From positions 72,146-136,145 of the forward strand of contig NZ_QXFM01000139.1 in the NCBI RefSeq assembly GCF_003584015.1: DNA of 64,000 nucleotides. Direction: 5' to 3'. The DNA is from Aurantiacibacter xanthus. Its GTDB lineage: Bacteria; Pseudomonadota; Alphaproteobacteria; Sphingomonadales; Sphingomonadaceae. Both the position numbers and the translations under genes were made by a program. The stretch's first letter is position 1; each line of letters begins with the position of its first letter. This document shows positions 53,492 through 63,583 of this stretch, one piece after another. A model generated the notes under the pieces. The model was not told where the DNA came from. It searched no databases and was given only the letters and a program-made list of their open reading frames with translations.

Positions 53492-54499
53492 ATGCGCGCA
53501 TGGCTGATGCCCGAAGGCTGCGACGGCTTCGACAAGATCCACCTCGCCGACCTGCCCGATCCCGAGCCCGGCCCCGGCGAAGTGCTGATCGCGCCCAGGG
53601 CCTGGTCGATCAACTACCGCGACTTCGCGGTGGCGGCGGGCAAATATTTCGGCGGCCCGATCACCGAGCCCTCCATCCCGCTGTCGGACGGCGCGGGCGA
53701 GGTCATCGCGGTTGGCCGGGGCGTCAACAACGTGGTTGTCGGCGACAAGGTGCAGGGCAGCTTCTTCCTCGACTGGATGGACGGCCCGCAGGCGATGGGC
53801 CGCGCTCTGGGTGACGGCAAGGCGCCGGGCATGCTCGCCGAGAAGGTGGTGCTGCCGCAGCAGGGCGTGGTGAAGATCGCCCAGAGCCTCTCCTATGCCG
53901 AGGCCGCCTGCATGCCCTGCGCGGGCGTCACCGCCTACAACGCGCTGTTCATGGGCGGGCGCCCGGTCGGCAAGGGCAGCCGGGTGCTGGTGCTCGGTTC
54001 GGGCGGGGTCTCGATGATCGCGCTGCAACTGGCCAAGGCGGCGGGCGCGGAGGTCATCGCCACCTCATCGAGCGACGCAAAACTGGAGCGGGTGAAGGCG
54101 CTCGGGGCCGATCATCTGGTGAACTACAAGAGCACGCCCGAATGGGGCAAACACATCGCCAAGAATTTCGGCGGTGCAACGCAGGTGGTCGAGGTCGGCG
54201 GCACCGGCACCTTGCAGCAGAGCATCAACGCGCTCGCCCCCGAGGGCGAGATCGCGCTGATCGGCGTGCTGTCGGATGGCGAACCGCCCCACCCGCGCCA
54301 GCTGATGATGACGGGCGGCTCGATCCGCGGCATTTTCGTCGGCTCGGTGCGGATGGCAAAAGATCTCAACACCATGGTCGACGAGCAGGCGATCAAGCCC
54401 CCCATCGGCGCGACCTTCGGCTTCGACGAGGCCATCGCCGCCTATGCCCATGCCTGGGGGCCGGACAGCTTCGGCAAGACCGTCATCACGCTGGATTGA
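53492..54499 (+). CDS. Medium-chain (MDR) NAD(P)-dependent oxidoreductase, zinc-free type
   Basis: A 335-residue MDR protein. A GroES-like domain (IAPRAWSINYRDFAVAAGKYFG) lacks the Cys and His ligands of catalytic zinc. MPCAGVTAYNAL is followed by the Rossmann domain VLVLGSGGVSMIALQLAKAAG and then SSSDAKLERVKALGADHLVNY. The pattern fits quinone-oxidoreductase or enoyl-reductase-like enzymes rather than zinc alcohol dehydrogenases. It lies between the SDR and TauD genes in one direction. Substrate unknown. Confidence 0.9.
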   Translation: MRAWLMPEGCDGFDKIHLADLPDPEPGPGEVLIAPRAWSINYRDFAVAAGKYFGGPITEPSIPLSDGAGEVIAVGRGVNNVVVGDKVQGSFFLDWMDGPQAMGRALGDGKAPGMLAEKVVLPQQGVVKIAQSLSYAEAACMPCAGVTAYNALFMGGRPVGKGSRVLVLGSGGVSMIALQLAKAAGAEVIATSSSDAKLERVKALGADHLVNYKSTPEWGKHIAKNFGGATQVVEVGGTGTLQQSINALAPEGEIALIGVLSDGEPPHPRQLMMTGGSIRGIFVGSVRMAKDLNTMVDEQAIKPPIGATFGFDEAIAAYAHAWGPDSFGKTVITLD

Positions 54500-54576
54500 C
54501 GTTGAACAAGGCGCGCGGGTGGCTAAGAAGCCAGGCATGATGATCGATCAACAAGATCGAGAGAGAGGAAACAGTT

Positions 54577-55476
54577 ATGTGGCAGGTCCGCGTTTCGCCT
54601 TGTGGCGACTTCGATAATCACCCGTTCCAGTCGAACCACTTCACGGTCGAGCCGCTCTCGGCCGCGATGGGCGCGGAAGTGGTGGGCGTGCGCCTGCCCG
54701 AGCTGAGCGACGAGGGCGTCGAAAGCCTCAAGCAGGCGCTGTGGAAGCACAAGATGATCTTCCTGCGCGACCAGCACCTGACCCATGCCGAACACGAGGA
54801 ATTCTCCACCCGCCTCGGCCCCTTCGCGGTCGATGCCTATACCCAAGGCGTGGAAGGCCACCGCGACGTCCACCCGATCATCAAGGAGGCCGACGAGGTC
54901 ACGCCCAGCCTGTTCGGCGGCGGATGGCACACCGATAGCCCGTTCCTGCCCGAGCCGCCCTCGATCACCTTCCTCAGGCAGGTCGAAGGCCCGCCCTATG
55001 GCGGCGACACCGCCTGGGCCAACACAGCGCTGGCGTTCAAGCACCTGAGCACAACCTATCAGGACATGCTGCGCCCGCTGAAGGTGTGGATGAGCGCGCG
55101 CAACAACATCGCCACGCAAGCCTTCCTGCGCGGCGAGGCATTGCCCTTCGGCGATCCCGACAAGCTCGCGCAGGGCATGAAGGGCAGCTACCACCCCTTC
55201 GTCCGCACCCACCCGCACACCGGCGAGCCCTCGCTCTATATCTGCGACACCTACGCTGCCGGGATCGAGGGCATGACCACCCACGAGGCACGGCCGATCA
55301 TCGAGTGGCTGGTGCAGCACACCACCCAGCATGCCTTCACCTGCCGCCTGCGCTGGCAGCCGGGCATGGTCTGCATGTGGGACAACGCGGCGACCATGCA
55401 CCTCGGCCCCAACGACTATGACGGATTCCGCCGCGAGATGTACCGCACCACTATCGCGGGCGGCGTTCCGGTCTGA
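54577..55476 (+). CDS. TauD/TfdA-family 2-oxoglutarate dioxygenase
   Basis: A 299-residue Fe(II)/2-oxoglutarate dioxygenase. The iron facial triad is visible: His118 and Asp120 in GGGWHTDSPF and His275 in ATMHLGPND. The 2-oxoglutarate arginine lies in YDGFRREMYRTTIAG. It has the start SAAMGAEVVGVRL and the AWKHKMIFLRDQHLTHAEHEEF-like segment typical of the family. These enzymes hydroxylate next to sulfonate, ether or carboxyl groups; cleavage of an aryl ether or side chain would suit the setting, but the substrate is unknown. GAGAGAGGAAAC sets the start. It is the last gene of the rightward run. Confidence 0.92.
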   Translation: MWQVRVSPCGDFDNHPFQSNHFTVEPLSAAMGAEVVGVRLPELSDEGVESLKQALWKHKMIFLRDQHLTHAEHEEFSTRLGPFAVDAYTQGVEGHRDVHPIIKEADEVTPSLFGGGWHTDSPFLPEPPSITFLRQVEGPPYGGDTAWANTALAFKHLSTTYQDMLRPLKVWMSARNNIATQAFLRGEALPFGDPDKLAQGMKGSYHPFVRTHPHTGEPSLYICDTYAAGIEGMTTHEARPIIEWLVQHTTQHAFTCRLRWQPGMVCMWDNAATMHLGPNDYDGFRREMYRTTIAGGVPV

Positions 55477-55489
55477 GCGAAGCGGCTCC

Positions 55490-55894
55490 TCAGGCGGCCG
55501 CGAGGGCTGGCGAAGGCCGGCTCTCACTGGCCCCGATCAGCTCGCCGACAGCTTCGAGCAGGCTCCGCAAGGCCAGGGGCTTGGCCATGAAGCCGTCGGC
55601 GCCAAGCTGGCGGATACGCTGCTCGTCCTTGGGTGAGGCGAAGGCGGTGATCGCCAGCACCGGCATCGTGGCATAGGCAGCGTCGCGCCGCAGGCGGCGG
55701 ATCAGCGTCTCGCCAGAGATGTGCGGAATGTTGATGTCCATGGTCACAAGGTCGGGCGCATAGTCGCGCACGGCGTCCATCACCCGCGCGCCGTCATCGA
55801 CCTCGCACACGTCATAGCCATGCAGGCGCAGGCTGTCCGACAGGAACATCCTGTTGAGCAAGTCGTCTTCGACTACCAGAACCCTTTTTGTCAT
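55490..55894 (-). CDS. DivK-like single-domain response regulator
   Basis: A 134-residue stand-alone receiver domain: acidic pair in VLVVEDDLLNRMFL, phosphoacceptor Asp53 in LVTMDINIPHISG, Thr83 in LAITAFAS and Lys105 in FMAKP. The MTKRVLVVEDDLLN start and TAFASPKDEQRIRQLGADGFMAKP segment resemble DivK, the cell-cycle receiver of alphaproteobacteria, but it could be another small receiver such as a chemotaxis or stress partner. A 54-codon 5' extension is not part of the domain. A CtrA-type site lies about 206 bases upstream. Confidence 0.85.
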   Translation of the reverse strand: MTKRVLVVEDDLLNRMFLSDSLRLHGYDVCEVDDGARVMDAVRDYAPDLVTMDINIPHISGETLIRRLRRDAAYATMPVLAITAFASPKDEQRIRQLGADGFMAKPLALRSLLEAVGELIGASESRPSPALAAA

Positions 55895-56099
55895 GCCGCA
55901 TCCCGTCAGGCTGAGCCATTGCTCGCTAAAACGTCGGGATCGAAAATCCCACGCAGCCCTTAACAAGACGTAGACGCTCGGCACCCACGCGGGATGAATG
56001 GAGCCATATTCTGGACGAACCGCCGAGAAATGGCCTTCCGCAGACAAAAATGGCAAAGTCAGCGCCCAATATGACCGACCCGGAGTTAACTTATTTTAG

Positions 56100-56114
56100 T
56101 TAAAATTGAATTAA
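56100..56114. promoter_or_regulatory. CtrA-type box TTAA-N7-TTAA
   Basis: TTAAAATTGAATTAA matches the full CtrA consensus exactly. It lies in an AT-rich patch between the VOC gene stop (56149) and the DivK-like gene start (55894). A hairpin of TTAACT/AGTTAA arms (56086-56103) overlaps it. The gap 55895-56148 shows nothing else. Confidence 0.6.
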
Positions 56115-56148
56115 CTACTTCACGATGAGGCACGAATACCGCAAACAC

Positions 56149-56550
56149 CTATTCACCGAAGAAATTCAGTTCGAGAAGAATGTTATTGGGGTCGGCGGTG
56201 AAGATCTGTCTGAGGCCAATCGCCGCGACCAGATTCTCCTGATAGTCCGCCCCGCGCCGGTCCAGCCGCGCCTTCATCTCGTCATAGCCGCTCAGGCGCA
56301 GCGCGACATGGTGCAGAGCGCCGGTCAGCGCGCCGGGAGTAATCTCGCGATCATAGGTCCGCGGACAATCGAGCGAGTTGATATGGATGATCGCGCGATC
56401 CTGCGCATCGTACATCCAGGTGGCCGTCTGCGGCGTCAGCGGCGGCGGGGCGTCGCGCCGTTCGAGCCCCAGCAACGAGGCATAAAACTCCGCCGTTCCG
56501 TCCAGATCGTCGGTGATGATATTGATGTGGTCGAGCGCTTCCACCTTCAT
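56149..56550 (-). CDS. VOC/glyoxalase superfamily protein
   Basis: A 133-residue vicinal-oxygen-chelate protein: ALDHINIITDDLDGTAEFYASLLG gives the first metal His; ALHHVALRLSGYDEMKARL the second; FTADPNNILLELNF the terminal Glu. Such small proteins act as lyases, isomerases or extradiol-type dioxygenases. It is divergent from the LigM-type gene across a 116-base region with a perfect palindrome, so the two are probably co-regulated. Specific reaction unknown. Confidence 0.87.
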   Translation of the reverse strand: MKVEALDHINIITDDLDGTAEFYASLLGLERRDAPPPLTPQTATWMYDAQDRAIIHINSLDCPRTYDREITPGALTGALHHVALRLSGYDEMKARLDRRGADYQENLVAAIGLRQIFTADPNNILLELNFFGE

Positions 56551-56605
56551 GAGCCACCTCCTGTCGTTTTGTGCCGCTTATGGCTTGCGCGCCTAGCGCA
56601 GTATT

Positions 56606-56620
56606 GTATGTGACACATAC
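56606..56620. promoter_or_regulatory. Perfect palindrome in the VOC/ligM divergent promoter region
   Basis: GTATGTGACACATAC is a perfect 15-base palindrome centred 54 bases upstream of the demethylase start, with a second half-site GTATATGTGA from 56627. The half CACATAC also occurs within the ligK/ligJ divergent region (23735-23741). Confidence 0.6.
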
Positions 56621-56636
56621 TATTTCGTATATGTGA

Positions 56637-58076
<1,440 letters not shown>

Positions 58077-58106
58077 GCACCGGACCTTCAGGTCTACGAA
58101 CAAGAG

Positions 58107-58137
58107 GGGGAGGCAGTGCAAACTGCCTCCCCTTTTT
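58107..58137 (+). terminator. Intrinsic terminator after the O-demethylase gene
   Basis: GGGGAGGCAGT (58107-58117) and ACTGCCTCCCC (58122-58132) form a perfect 11-pair stem with a GCAA tetraloop, followed by five T. Confidence 0.95.
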
Positions 58138-58177
58138 CGTGCCCGCACTTTAGGACGGTCGCAAAGGAGAGATTGCG

Positions 58178-58864
58178 ATGGCCAACTATGTTCTCGTTCA
58201 CGGCGCCTGGGGCGGCGCGCAGACCTGGGGCCGCGTACCCGCCATGCTGGAGGCGCAGGGGCACAAGGTGCTGGTGGCGACGCTGCCCGGCCTCGGCTCG
58301 CGGCAGGACGAGCTGCATCCGGGCATCACCCTGAGCGACCATATCGACGACGTGTGCGACCAGATCGGCGAGGCCGGGTTCGAACGCTTCATCCTGGCTG
58401 GCCACTCCTATGGCGGCATGGTCATCACCGGCATTGCCAGCAGGCTCGGGCGTACAATCGATGCAATCTGCTATGTCGATGCGTTCTGGCCCGACGACGA
58501 TCAGAGCCTGTGGGACATCACCGGCGAGTTCGAGCACAAGTGGTACATCGAATCGCAGCGCCACCGCCCCGGTCTGGTGGCCCCGATCGGTGCGATCGAC
58601 TTTTCGCTGGTGCCCGGCGTGGTCGGCTATCACCCGCTGCTGACGCTGACCGAAGCGCTGATGCTCTCGGGCGATGAACAGGCAATCCCGCGCAAGAGCT
58701 ACATCTTCGCCACCGGCTACGAGCCCAGCCCCTTCCCGCGCTTTGCCAGTAAGGCCAAAGCGCTGGGCGTGGACTATCACGAGACCGACACCGATCACTT
58801 CGTGATGCAGAACGCGCCCGAACTGACCACCAAGGTGCTGCTGGAGCTGGCCCGGCCCGACTAG
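58178..58864 (+). CDS. Alpha/beta hydrolase
   Basis: A 228-residue alpha/beta hydrolase. The oxyanion region is YVLVHGAWGGAQTW, the nucleophile elbow is LAGHSYGGMV (Ser near residue 75) and the C-terminal His is in DTDHFVMQNAP. It resembles the small methylesterase/salicylate-esterase-like group (HGAW start, GHSYGG elbow). It follows the O-demethylase terminator and has its own AAAGGAGAG site. It may hydrolyse an ester or lactone; substrate unknown. Confidence 0.88.
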   Translation: MANYVLVHGAWGGAQTWGRVPAMLEAQGHKVLVATLPGLGSRQDELHPGITLSDHIDDVCDQIGEAGFERFILAGHSYGGMVITGIASRLGRTIDAICYVDAFWPDDDQSLWDITGEFEHKWYIESQRHRPGLVAPIGAIDFSLVPGVVGYHPLLTLTEALMLSGDEQAIPRKSYIFATGYEPSPFPRFASKAKALGVDYHETDTDHFVMQNAPELTTKVLLELARPD

Positions 58865-58882
58865 GCGCGCAGGCTCCGCGGG

Positions 58883-60313
58883 CTAGGCCGCGCGGCGCTG
58901 AGCGCCGTGCAGGCCGGCCTCCGCCGCCGTGTGATCGAGCGCGAACCGCTGAACGAGGCCATTCATCCGGTTCGCCTCGCTCGCCAGCACATTGGCCGCC
59001 GCGCTCGATTGCTCGACCATGGCGGCGTTGTTCTGGGTCGAACGTTCCATCTCGCTCACCGCAAGCGTGGTCTGCCCCAGCAGCGCGCTTTGCGAGCGGG
59101 TGATCTCGGCCAGCTGCTGGGCCAGCTCGTTGAGACTGGCCACACGGCCATTGATGTCACCAAACGCCTCGCCCGACTGCGCCACCAGCGTCGAGCACCG
59201 CGACACCTGCTCCACACTGCGAGTGATCAGCTCCTTGATGTCATTCGCCGCATCGTTGCTGCGCTGAGCCAGCGCGCGCACTTCGCTGGCCACCACGGCA
59301 AAGCCCTTGCCCGTTTCGCCCGCGCGCGCGGCCTCGACACCGGCATTGAGCGCCAGCAGGTTGGTCTGGAACGAGATGCCTTCGATCACCTCGATGATCT
59401 TGCTGATCTCGCTGGTCGCCGCCTCGGCGTGGCGGGTGGCTTCCACCGCTTCAGACACGGTTGCGCGGCCGGAATCGGTGGTTCTGAGCGTGTCGGCCAG
59501 CGCCGAGGAGATCTGGTGCGACGCCTTGGCCGTCTCTTCGACATCGCTGGCAAGACTTCGGGTGGTGGCCGAAGTCTCCTCCAGCGTTGCCGCCGTGGTC
59601 TGGGTGCGGATGGCGAGATCGTCGGTCGCCTGCCGGATCTCGCTGGCCCCGCGATCGATCGATTCCGAAGCGACCGACACACCCGCCAGCGCCTCGTTGA
59701 CCGACGCGCGCATGCGTTCGAAGTCCGCCGCGATGTCGGCATATTCGGGCGGCAGTTCGCCCAGCCCTTGCGCGAAGTTGCCCTCGGCCATGCGGTTGAG
59801 ACCCGCCGCCAGTTCATCGAGCGCCTGTGTGCGCTTCGTCTGCTCGGCGATGAAATAGGCCGACAGCGCCAGCTCCATGTCGAGCAGCGCCATCTTGATC
59901 AGCCCGCTCAGCTTGTCGGCGAGGCCACGGCCCAGCACGCGCTGGACCAGCGAGGACTTGACCATCCCGCCCACAACCCGCCCCAGCACACGGGCATAGC
60001 CGCCGATGTACCAGCTCGGCTCCAGCCCGACCTTCGCATGCACGAAGCCGATCTTGCGGCTGCGCTCGATCTGCGCCGCCTCGGGCTTGCCCGCGAACAG
60101 CGACTGCCAGTGCGCCAGCTGCGCCTGCTTCGCCCGGTTCAGATGCTCGGCAGAGGAGAACTTGTCGGCCAGCTCGGGCTGCTCATGAACCGCCCCATAG
60201 AGGTCGTCGAGCGCCTCGGGGGCGTGACGGTCCAGATGCCGCGCAACCGCCGGAAAGCTGCGGAGATCGCGCTCTGTCAGAGCGAAAAAGCGGAACCTGT
60301 CTTCTGGTGTCAT
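58883..60313 (-). CDS. Globin-coupled soluble chemoreceptor (HemAT-like)
   Basis: A 476-residue cytoplasmic MCP. The N-terminal 160 residues form a protoglobin-type sensor domain with a likely haem-ligating His92 in [23 protein letters not shown]. There is no membrane helix. A HAMP-like linker and MCP signalling domain follow, with hairpin tip [34 protein letters not shown] (in parts). HemAT-type proteins sense oxygen for aerotaxis, which suits an organism whose ring-cleavage and hydroxylation steps consume O2. No che genes are adjacent. Confidence 0.9.
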   Translation of the reverse strand: MTPEDRFRFFALTERDLRSFPAVARHLDRHAPEALDDLYGAVHEQPELADKFSSAEHLNRAKQAQLAHWQSLFAGKPEAAQIERSRKIGFVHAKVGLEPSWYIGGYARVLGRVVGGMVKSSLVQRVLGRGLADKLSGLIKMALLDMELALSAYFIAEQTKRTQALDELAAGLNRMAEGNFAQGLGELPPEYADIAADFERMRASVNEALAGVSVASESIDRGASEIRQATDDLAIRTQTTAATLEETSATTRSLASDVEETAKASHQISSALADTLRTTDSGRATVSEAVEATRHAEAATSEISKIIEVIEGISFQTNLLALNAGVEAARAGETGKGFAVVASEVRALAQRSNDAANDIKELITRSVEQVSRCSTLVAQSGEAFGDINGRVASLNELAQQLAEITRSQSALLGQTTLAVSEMERSTQNNAAMVEQSSAAANVLASEANRMNGLVQRFALDHTAAEAGLHGAQRRAA

Positions 60314-60473
60314 CTGGATGCTGCCCGTGTTTTGTTTGCAGCTCCCTTAAAATCGTTCCGGTTAATCATGGTTTCACCGGACCTAGGAGAATCCCGCATG
60401 GCATTCCCCCGGATCGACACCGCTTGTTAAGAACCATGACCCGAGCGCTGTCTGCACAGCGCCCGTATCATGG

Positions 60474-61484
60474 TCAGCGCCGCGTCAGCGCCTCTTCGCT
60501 TTCACGCAAGAGCCGGGCGATGATGTCGGCCACCGGCTCTTCGGCGCTAACCATGCCCACGCTCTGCCCGGCCATCAGCGAGCCGCTTTCGACGTCACCG
60601 TCGATCACCGCGCGGCGCAGGGCGCCGGCCCAGAAGTGCTCGATCTGCAACTGCGCCTCGCCCATGTCGACGCTGCCCTGATCGAGCAGCAGCGCAACTT
60701 CGCGTTGCTTGGCGGCGAATTCCTCGGTGCCCTTGTTCTTCAGCGCGCGGACCGGGATCACCGGCAGGCGCGCGTCGATCTGGACGCTGGCCTCGGCATC
60801 GCGGGCCTTGGCGCGGAAGAAGGCCTTCTTGAAATCGGGGTGCGCAATGGACTCGCTGGCGCAGGCGAAGGCCGTGCCCATCTGCACGCCCGCCGCGCCC
60901 ATTTCGAGATAGGCCGCGATCATGTCGCCGCGCCCGATCCCGCCGGCCACGAACACCAGGTGTTCGGCGGCAAGCTCAGGCAGGAACTCCTGCGCCAGAA
61001 CGCTGGTGGAGATCGGGCCGATATGGCCGCCCGCCTCGCTGCCCTCGATCACCAGCGCATCGGCGCCGCCACGGAACTGCTTCTTGGCCAGCGCCAGCGT
61101 CGGCGCGAACACGATCACCTTGGCCCCGAAGGCCTTGATCGCCTCGATCGAGCCCTTGGGCGGAATGCCGCCCGCCAGCACCACGTGGCTCACGCCATGC
61201 TTCTCGCAGACGCCGATCAGGTCGAACAGCGCCGGGTGCATGGTGATGAGGTTCACGCCGAACGGCCTATCCGTCAGCGCCCTGGTCCCGGCGATTTCGG
61301 CATCGAGCAGCTCGGGCGTCATCGCTCCGCAGGCGATCACACCGAAGCCGCCTGCATTGCTCATCGCGGCGACGAGGTTGCGCTCCGACACCCAGCTCAT
61401 CGCGCCGCACAGGATCGCGGTCTCGCTGCCGAGGAACGCGCAGCCGCGCGCCATCAGCGCCTGCGTCTTGGGGAAGGCGCTCAA
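60474..61484 (-). CDS. Nitronate monooxygenase family flavoprotein
   Basis: A 336-residue FMN-dependent TIM barrel of the nitronate monooxygenase/2-nitropropane dioxygenase group. Visible elements: MSNAGGFGVIACGAMTPE near the N-terminus, HVVLAGGIPP, ALVIEGSEAGGHIG (flavin phosphate loop with His) and LVFVAGGIGRGDM, GVQMGTAF. A TTG start overlaps the lysC stop by four bases, so it is translationally coupled to lysC. It probably detoxifies nitronates, but many members have other FMN-linked roles. Confidence 0.9.
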   Translation of the reverse strand: MSAFPKTQALMARGCAFLGSETAILCGAMSWVSERNLVAAMSNAGGFGVIACGAMTPELLDAEIAGTRALTDRPFGVNLITMHPALFDLIGVCEKHGVSHVVLAGGIPPKGSIEAIKAFGAKVIVFAPTLALAKKQFRGGADALVIEGSEAGGHIGPISTSVLAQEFLPELAAEHLVFVAGGIGRGDMIAAYLEMGAAGVQMGTAFACASESIAHPDFKKAFFRAKARDAEASVQIDARLPVIPVRALKNKGTEEFAAKQREVALLLDQGSVDMGEAQLQIEHFWAGALRRAVIDGDVESGSLMAGQSVGMVSAEEPVADIIARLLRESEEALTRR

Positions 61485-62773
61485 ACGCCGGCCCCGTCGA
61501 CCGCATCCTCGGCATCGAGGTCATAGGCGGTGTGCAGCACGCGCACGGCCAGTTCGGTCTCGTCCGAATCGATCAGCACCGAGACCTTGATCTCGCTGGT
61601 CGAGATCGCCTGCACGTTGATGCCGCGGTCGGCCAGCGCCTTGAACATGGTGGCGGCAACGCCGGTGTGGCTCTTCATGCCCATGCCTACCACCGAAACC
61701 TTGGCGACCTTCACATCGGTGATGATGCGGTTGAAGCCGATCTTGTCGCGCAGGCCTTCCAGCAGCGCCTGCGCGCGGGCCAGCTCGGCCTGCGGCACGG
61801 TGAAGGTCACGTCGGTCTCGCCCTTGTCGCGGCCCACGTTCTGGATAATCATGTCGACATTGATGCCGGCCTCGCCCAGCGGCAGGAAGATCTCGGCCAC
61901 CGCGCCCGGCTTGTCGGGCACGCGGGTGAGGACGACGCGGGCTTCGTTCTTGTCGAGCGCGATCCCGGTGACGGTCTGGCGTTCCATGTTCTCTTTCTCC
62001 AGATAGGCTTCCATCTCCGCTTCGGAGACGATCATCGTGCCGGGCAGGCTGTCGGCGCTGGGGGCATCGGCATCGACGAAGCTGCTGAGCACCTGCAACC
62101 GCACGTTCTTCTTCATCGCAAGGCTGACCGAGCGGGTCTGCAACACCTTCGCGCCGACCGAAGCGAGTTCGAGCATCTCCTCGAAGGTGACGTACTTCTG
62201 CTTCTTGGCGCGAGCGACGATGCGCGGATCGGTGGTGTAGACGCCGTCGACATCGGTGTAGATGTCGCAGCGATCGGCATTCACCGCCGCCGCGATGGCG
62301 ACCGCCGAGGTGTCCGACCCGCCGCGGCCCATGGTGGCGACGCGCCCGTCTTCGGAAATGCCCTGGAAACCGGGGATCACCGCGATCTCGCCCGCCTGCA
62401 TCGCGACGAGCACGTTGGCGGCGTCGAAGTCGTCGACCCGGGCATTGGCGTGGGCGCCGAAGGTTTTCACCGGCACCTGCCAGCCCATCCAGCTGCGCGC
62501 CTTGCAGCCGATGCCCTGCAGGGTGAGCGCGAGCAGGCCCGCTGTCACCTGTTCGCCGCTGGCTACGACCGCGTCGTATTCAGCCGGGTCATAGAGCGGG
62601 TTGGCCTCGCGGCAGAAGTTCACCAGCCGGTCGGTTTCGCCGGCCATGGCGGAGACGACCACCGCAACCTCATTGCCACCGGCCGCCTGCGCGCGCACCA
62701 GTTCGGCCACGCGGCGGATGCGCTCGGTTCCGGCCATCGAGGTGCCGCCAAATTTCATTACAATCCGGGCCAC
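61481..62773 (-). CDS. lysC: Aspartate kinase (LysC)
   Basis: A 430-residue aspartokinase catalysing the first step of the lysine, threonine and methionine pathway. MKFGGTSMAG is the kinase signature; IPGFQGISEDGRVATMGRGGSDTSAVAIA (in parts) is the ATP/aspartate region; two C-terminal ACT domains start near residue 265 (VTGIALDKNEARVVLTRVPDKPGAVAEIF, then VSVVGMGMKSHTGVAATMF). The start is GTG at 62773. It is divergent from ubiG and coupled to the nitronate monooxygenase gene. Confidence 0.96.
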   Translation of the reverse strand: MARIVMKFGGTSMAGTERIRRVAELVRAQAAGGNEVAVVVSAMAGETDRLVNFCREANPLYDPAEYDAVVASGEQVTAGLLALTLQGIGCKARSWMGWQVPVKTFGAHANARVDDFDAANVLVAMQAGEIAVIPGFQGISEDGRVATMGRGGSDTSAVAIAAAVNADRCDIYTDVDGVYTTDPRIVARAKKQKYVTFEEMLELASVGAKVLQTRSVSLAMKKNVRLQVLSSFVDADAPSADSLPGTMIVSEAEMEAYLEKENMERQTVTGIALDKNEARVVLTRVPDKPGAVAEIFLPLGEAGINVDMIIQNVGRDKGETDVTFTVPQAELARAQALLEGLRDKIGFNRIITDVKVAKVSVVGMGMKSHTGVAATMFKALADRGINVQAISTSEIKVSVLIDSDETELAVRVLHTAYDLDAEDAVDGAGV

Positions 62774-62829
62774 GAAAGTCCCTTATCTGTTCTCTGGTTC
62801 AATTCCTTGCGCGCTGTTAGGAGCGAGTC

Positions 62830-63579
62830 ATGACCGATGCAATATCTGGCAGTAGCGCGCAGGGGGCAACGATCCGGCCCGAAGAGGCGGCCCACTTCGG
62901 CGGGCTGGCAAGCGAGTGGTGGGATCCCAAGGGTTCCTCGGCGATGTTGCACAAGCTCAACCCGGTGCGTCTGGCCTTCCTGCGCGAGGCGGTGGACCTG
63001 CACTGGGCGGGCGATGTGGCAAGCGTGAGGCCGCTGGCGGGCAAGGCCGCGCTCGATGTCGGCTGCGGCGCGGGGCTGCTGTGCGAGCCTTTGGCAAGGC
63101 TTGGCGCGGAGGTCACCGGCGTCGACGCCGCGCCCGAGAACACCGCCGCCGCCGCTGCTCATGCCGAGGCCGCCGGGCTCGACATCCGCTACATGCCGGG
63201 TGAGCTGGGCGCGCTCGGCCTCGGCCAGTTCGACCTTGTCACCGCGATGGAGGTGATCGAGCACGTCGCCGACAAGCCCGCCTTCGTGGCGCAGCTGGCC
63301 GCGCGGCTGGCACCGGGCGGGCTGATGGTGCTCTCGACCCCCAACCGCACGCTGGCCAGCCGCACGCTGCTGGTCGGCGCTGCCGAGACGCTCGGCATGG
63401 TCCCGCGCGGCACGCACCACTGGGACGACTTCCTCACCCCCGACGAGCTGGCCGAGCTGCTGGCCGAAGCGGGCCTCATCATGGGCGAGCCGAAGGGCAT
63501 CGCTTTCTCGCCAACCAAGGGCCTGCACCTGTCGGACGACCTCTCGCTCAACTTCATCGCCACCGCGCGCCGGGCCTGA
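62830..63579 (+). CDS. ubiG: Ubiquinone biosynthesis O-methyltransferase (UbiG)
   Basis: A 249-residue SAM-dependent methyltransferase performing both O-methylations in ubiquinone synthesis. EAAHFGGLASEWWDPKGSSAMLHKLNPVRLAFLRE (in parts) is the UbiG N-terminal signature; LDVGCGAGLLCEPLARLGAEVTGVD is SAM motif I; VTAMEVIEHV and LMVLSTPNRT follow. TTAGGAG precedes the ATG at 62830. It is divergent from lysC, the usual arrangement in alphaproteobacteria. Confidence 0.95.
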   Translation: MTDAISGSSAQGATIRPEEAAHFGGLASEWWDPKGSSAMLHKLNPVRLAFLREAVDLHWAGDVASVRPLAGKAALDVGCGAGLLCEPLARLGAEVTGVDAAPENTAAAAAHAEAAGLDIRYMPGELGALGLGQFDLVTAMEVIEHVADKPAFVAQLAARLAPGGLMVLSTPNRTLASRTLLVGAAETLGMVPRGTHHWDDFLTPDELAELLAEAGLIMGEPKGIAFSPTKGLHLSDDLSLNFIATARRA

Positions 63580-63583
63580 TCCA

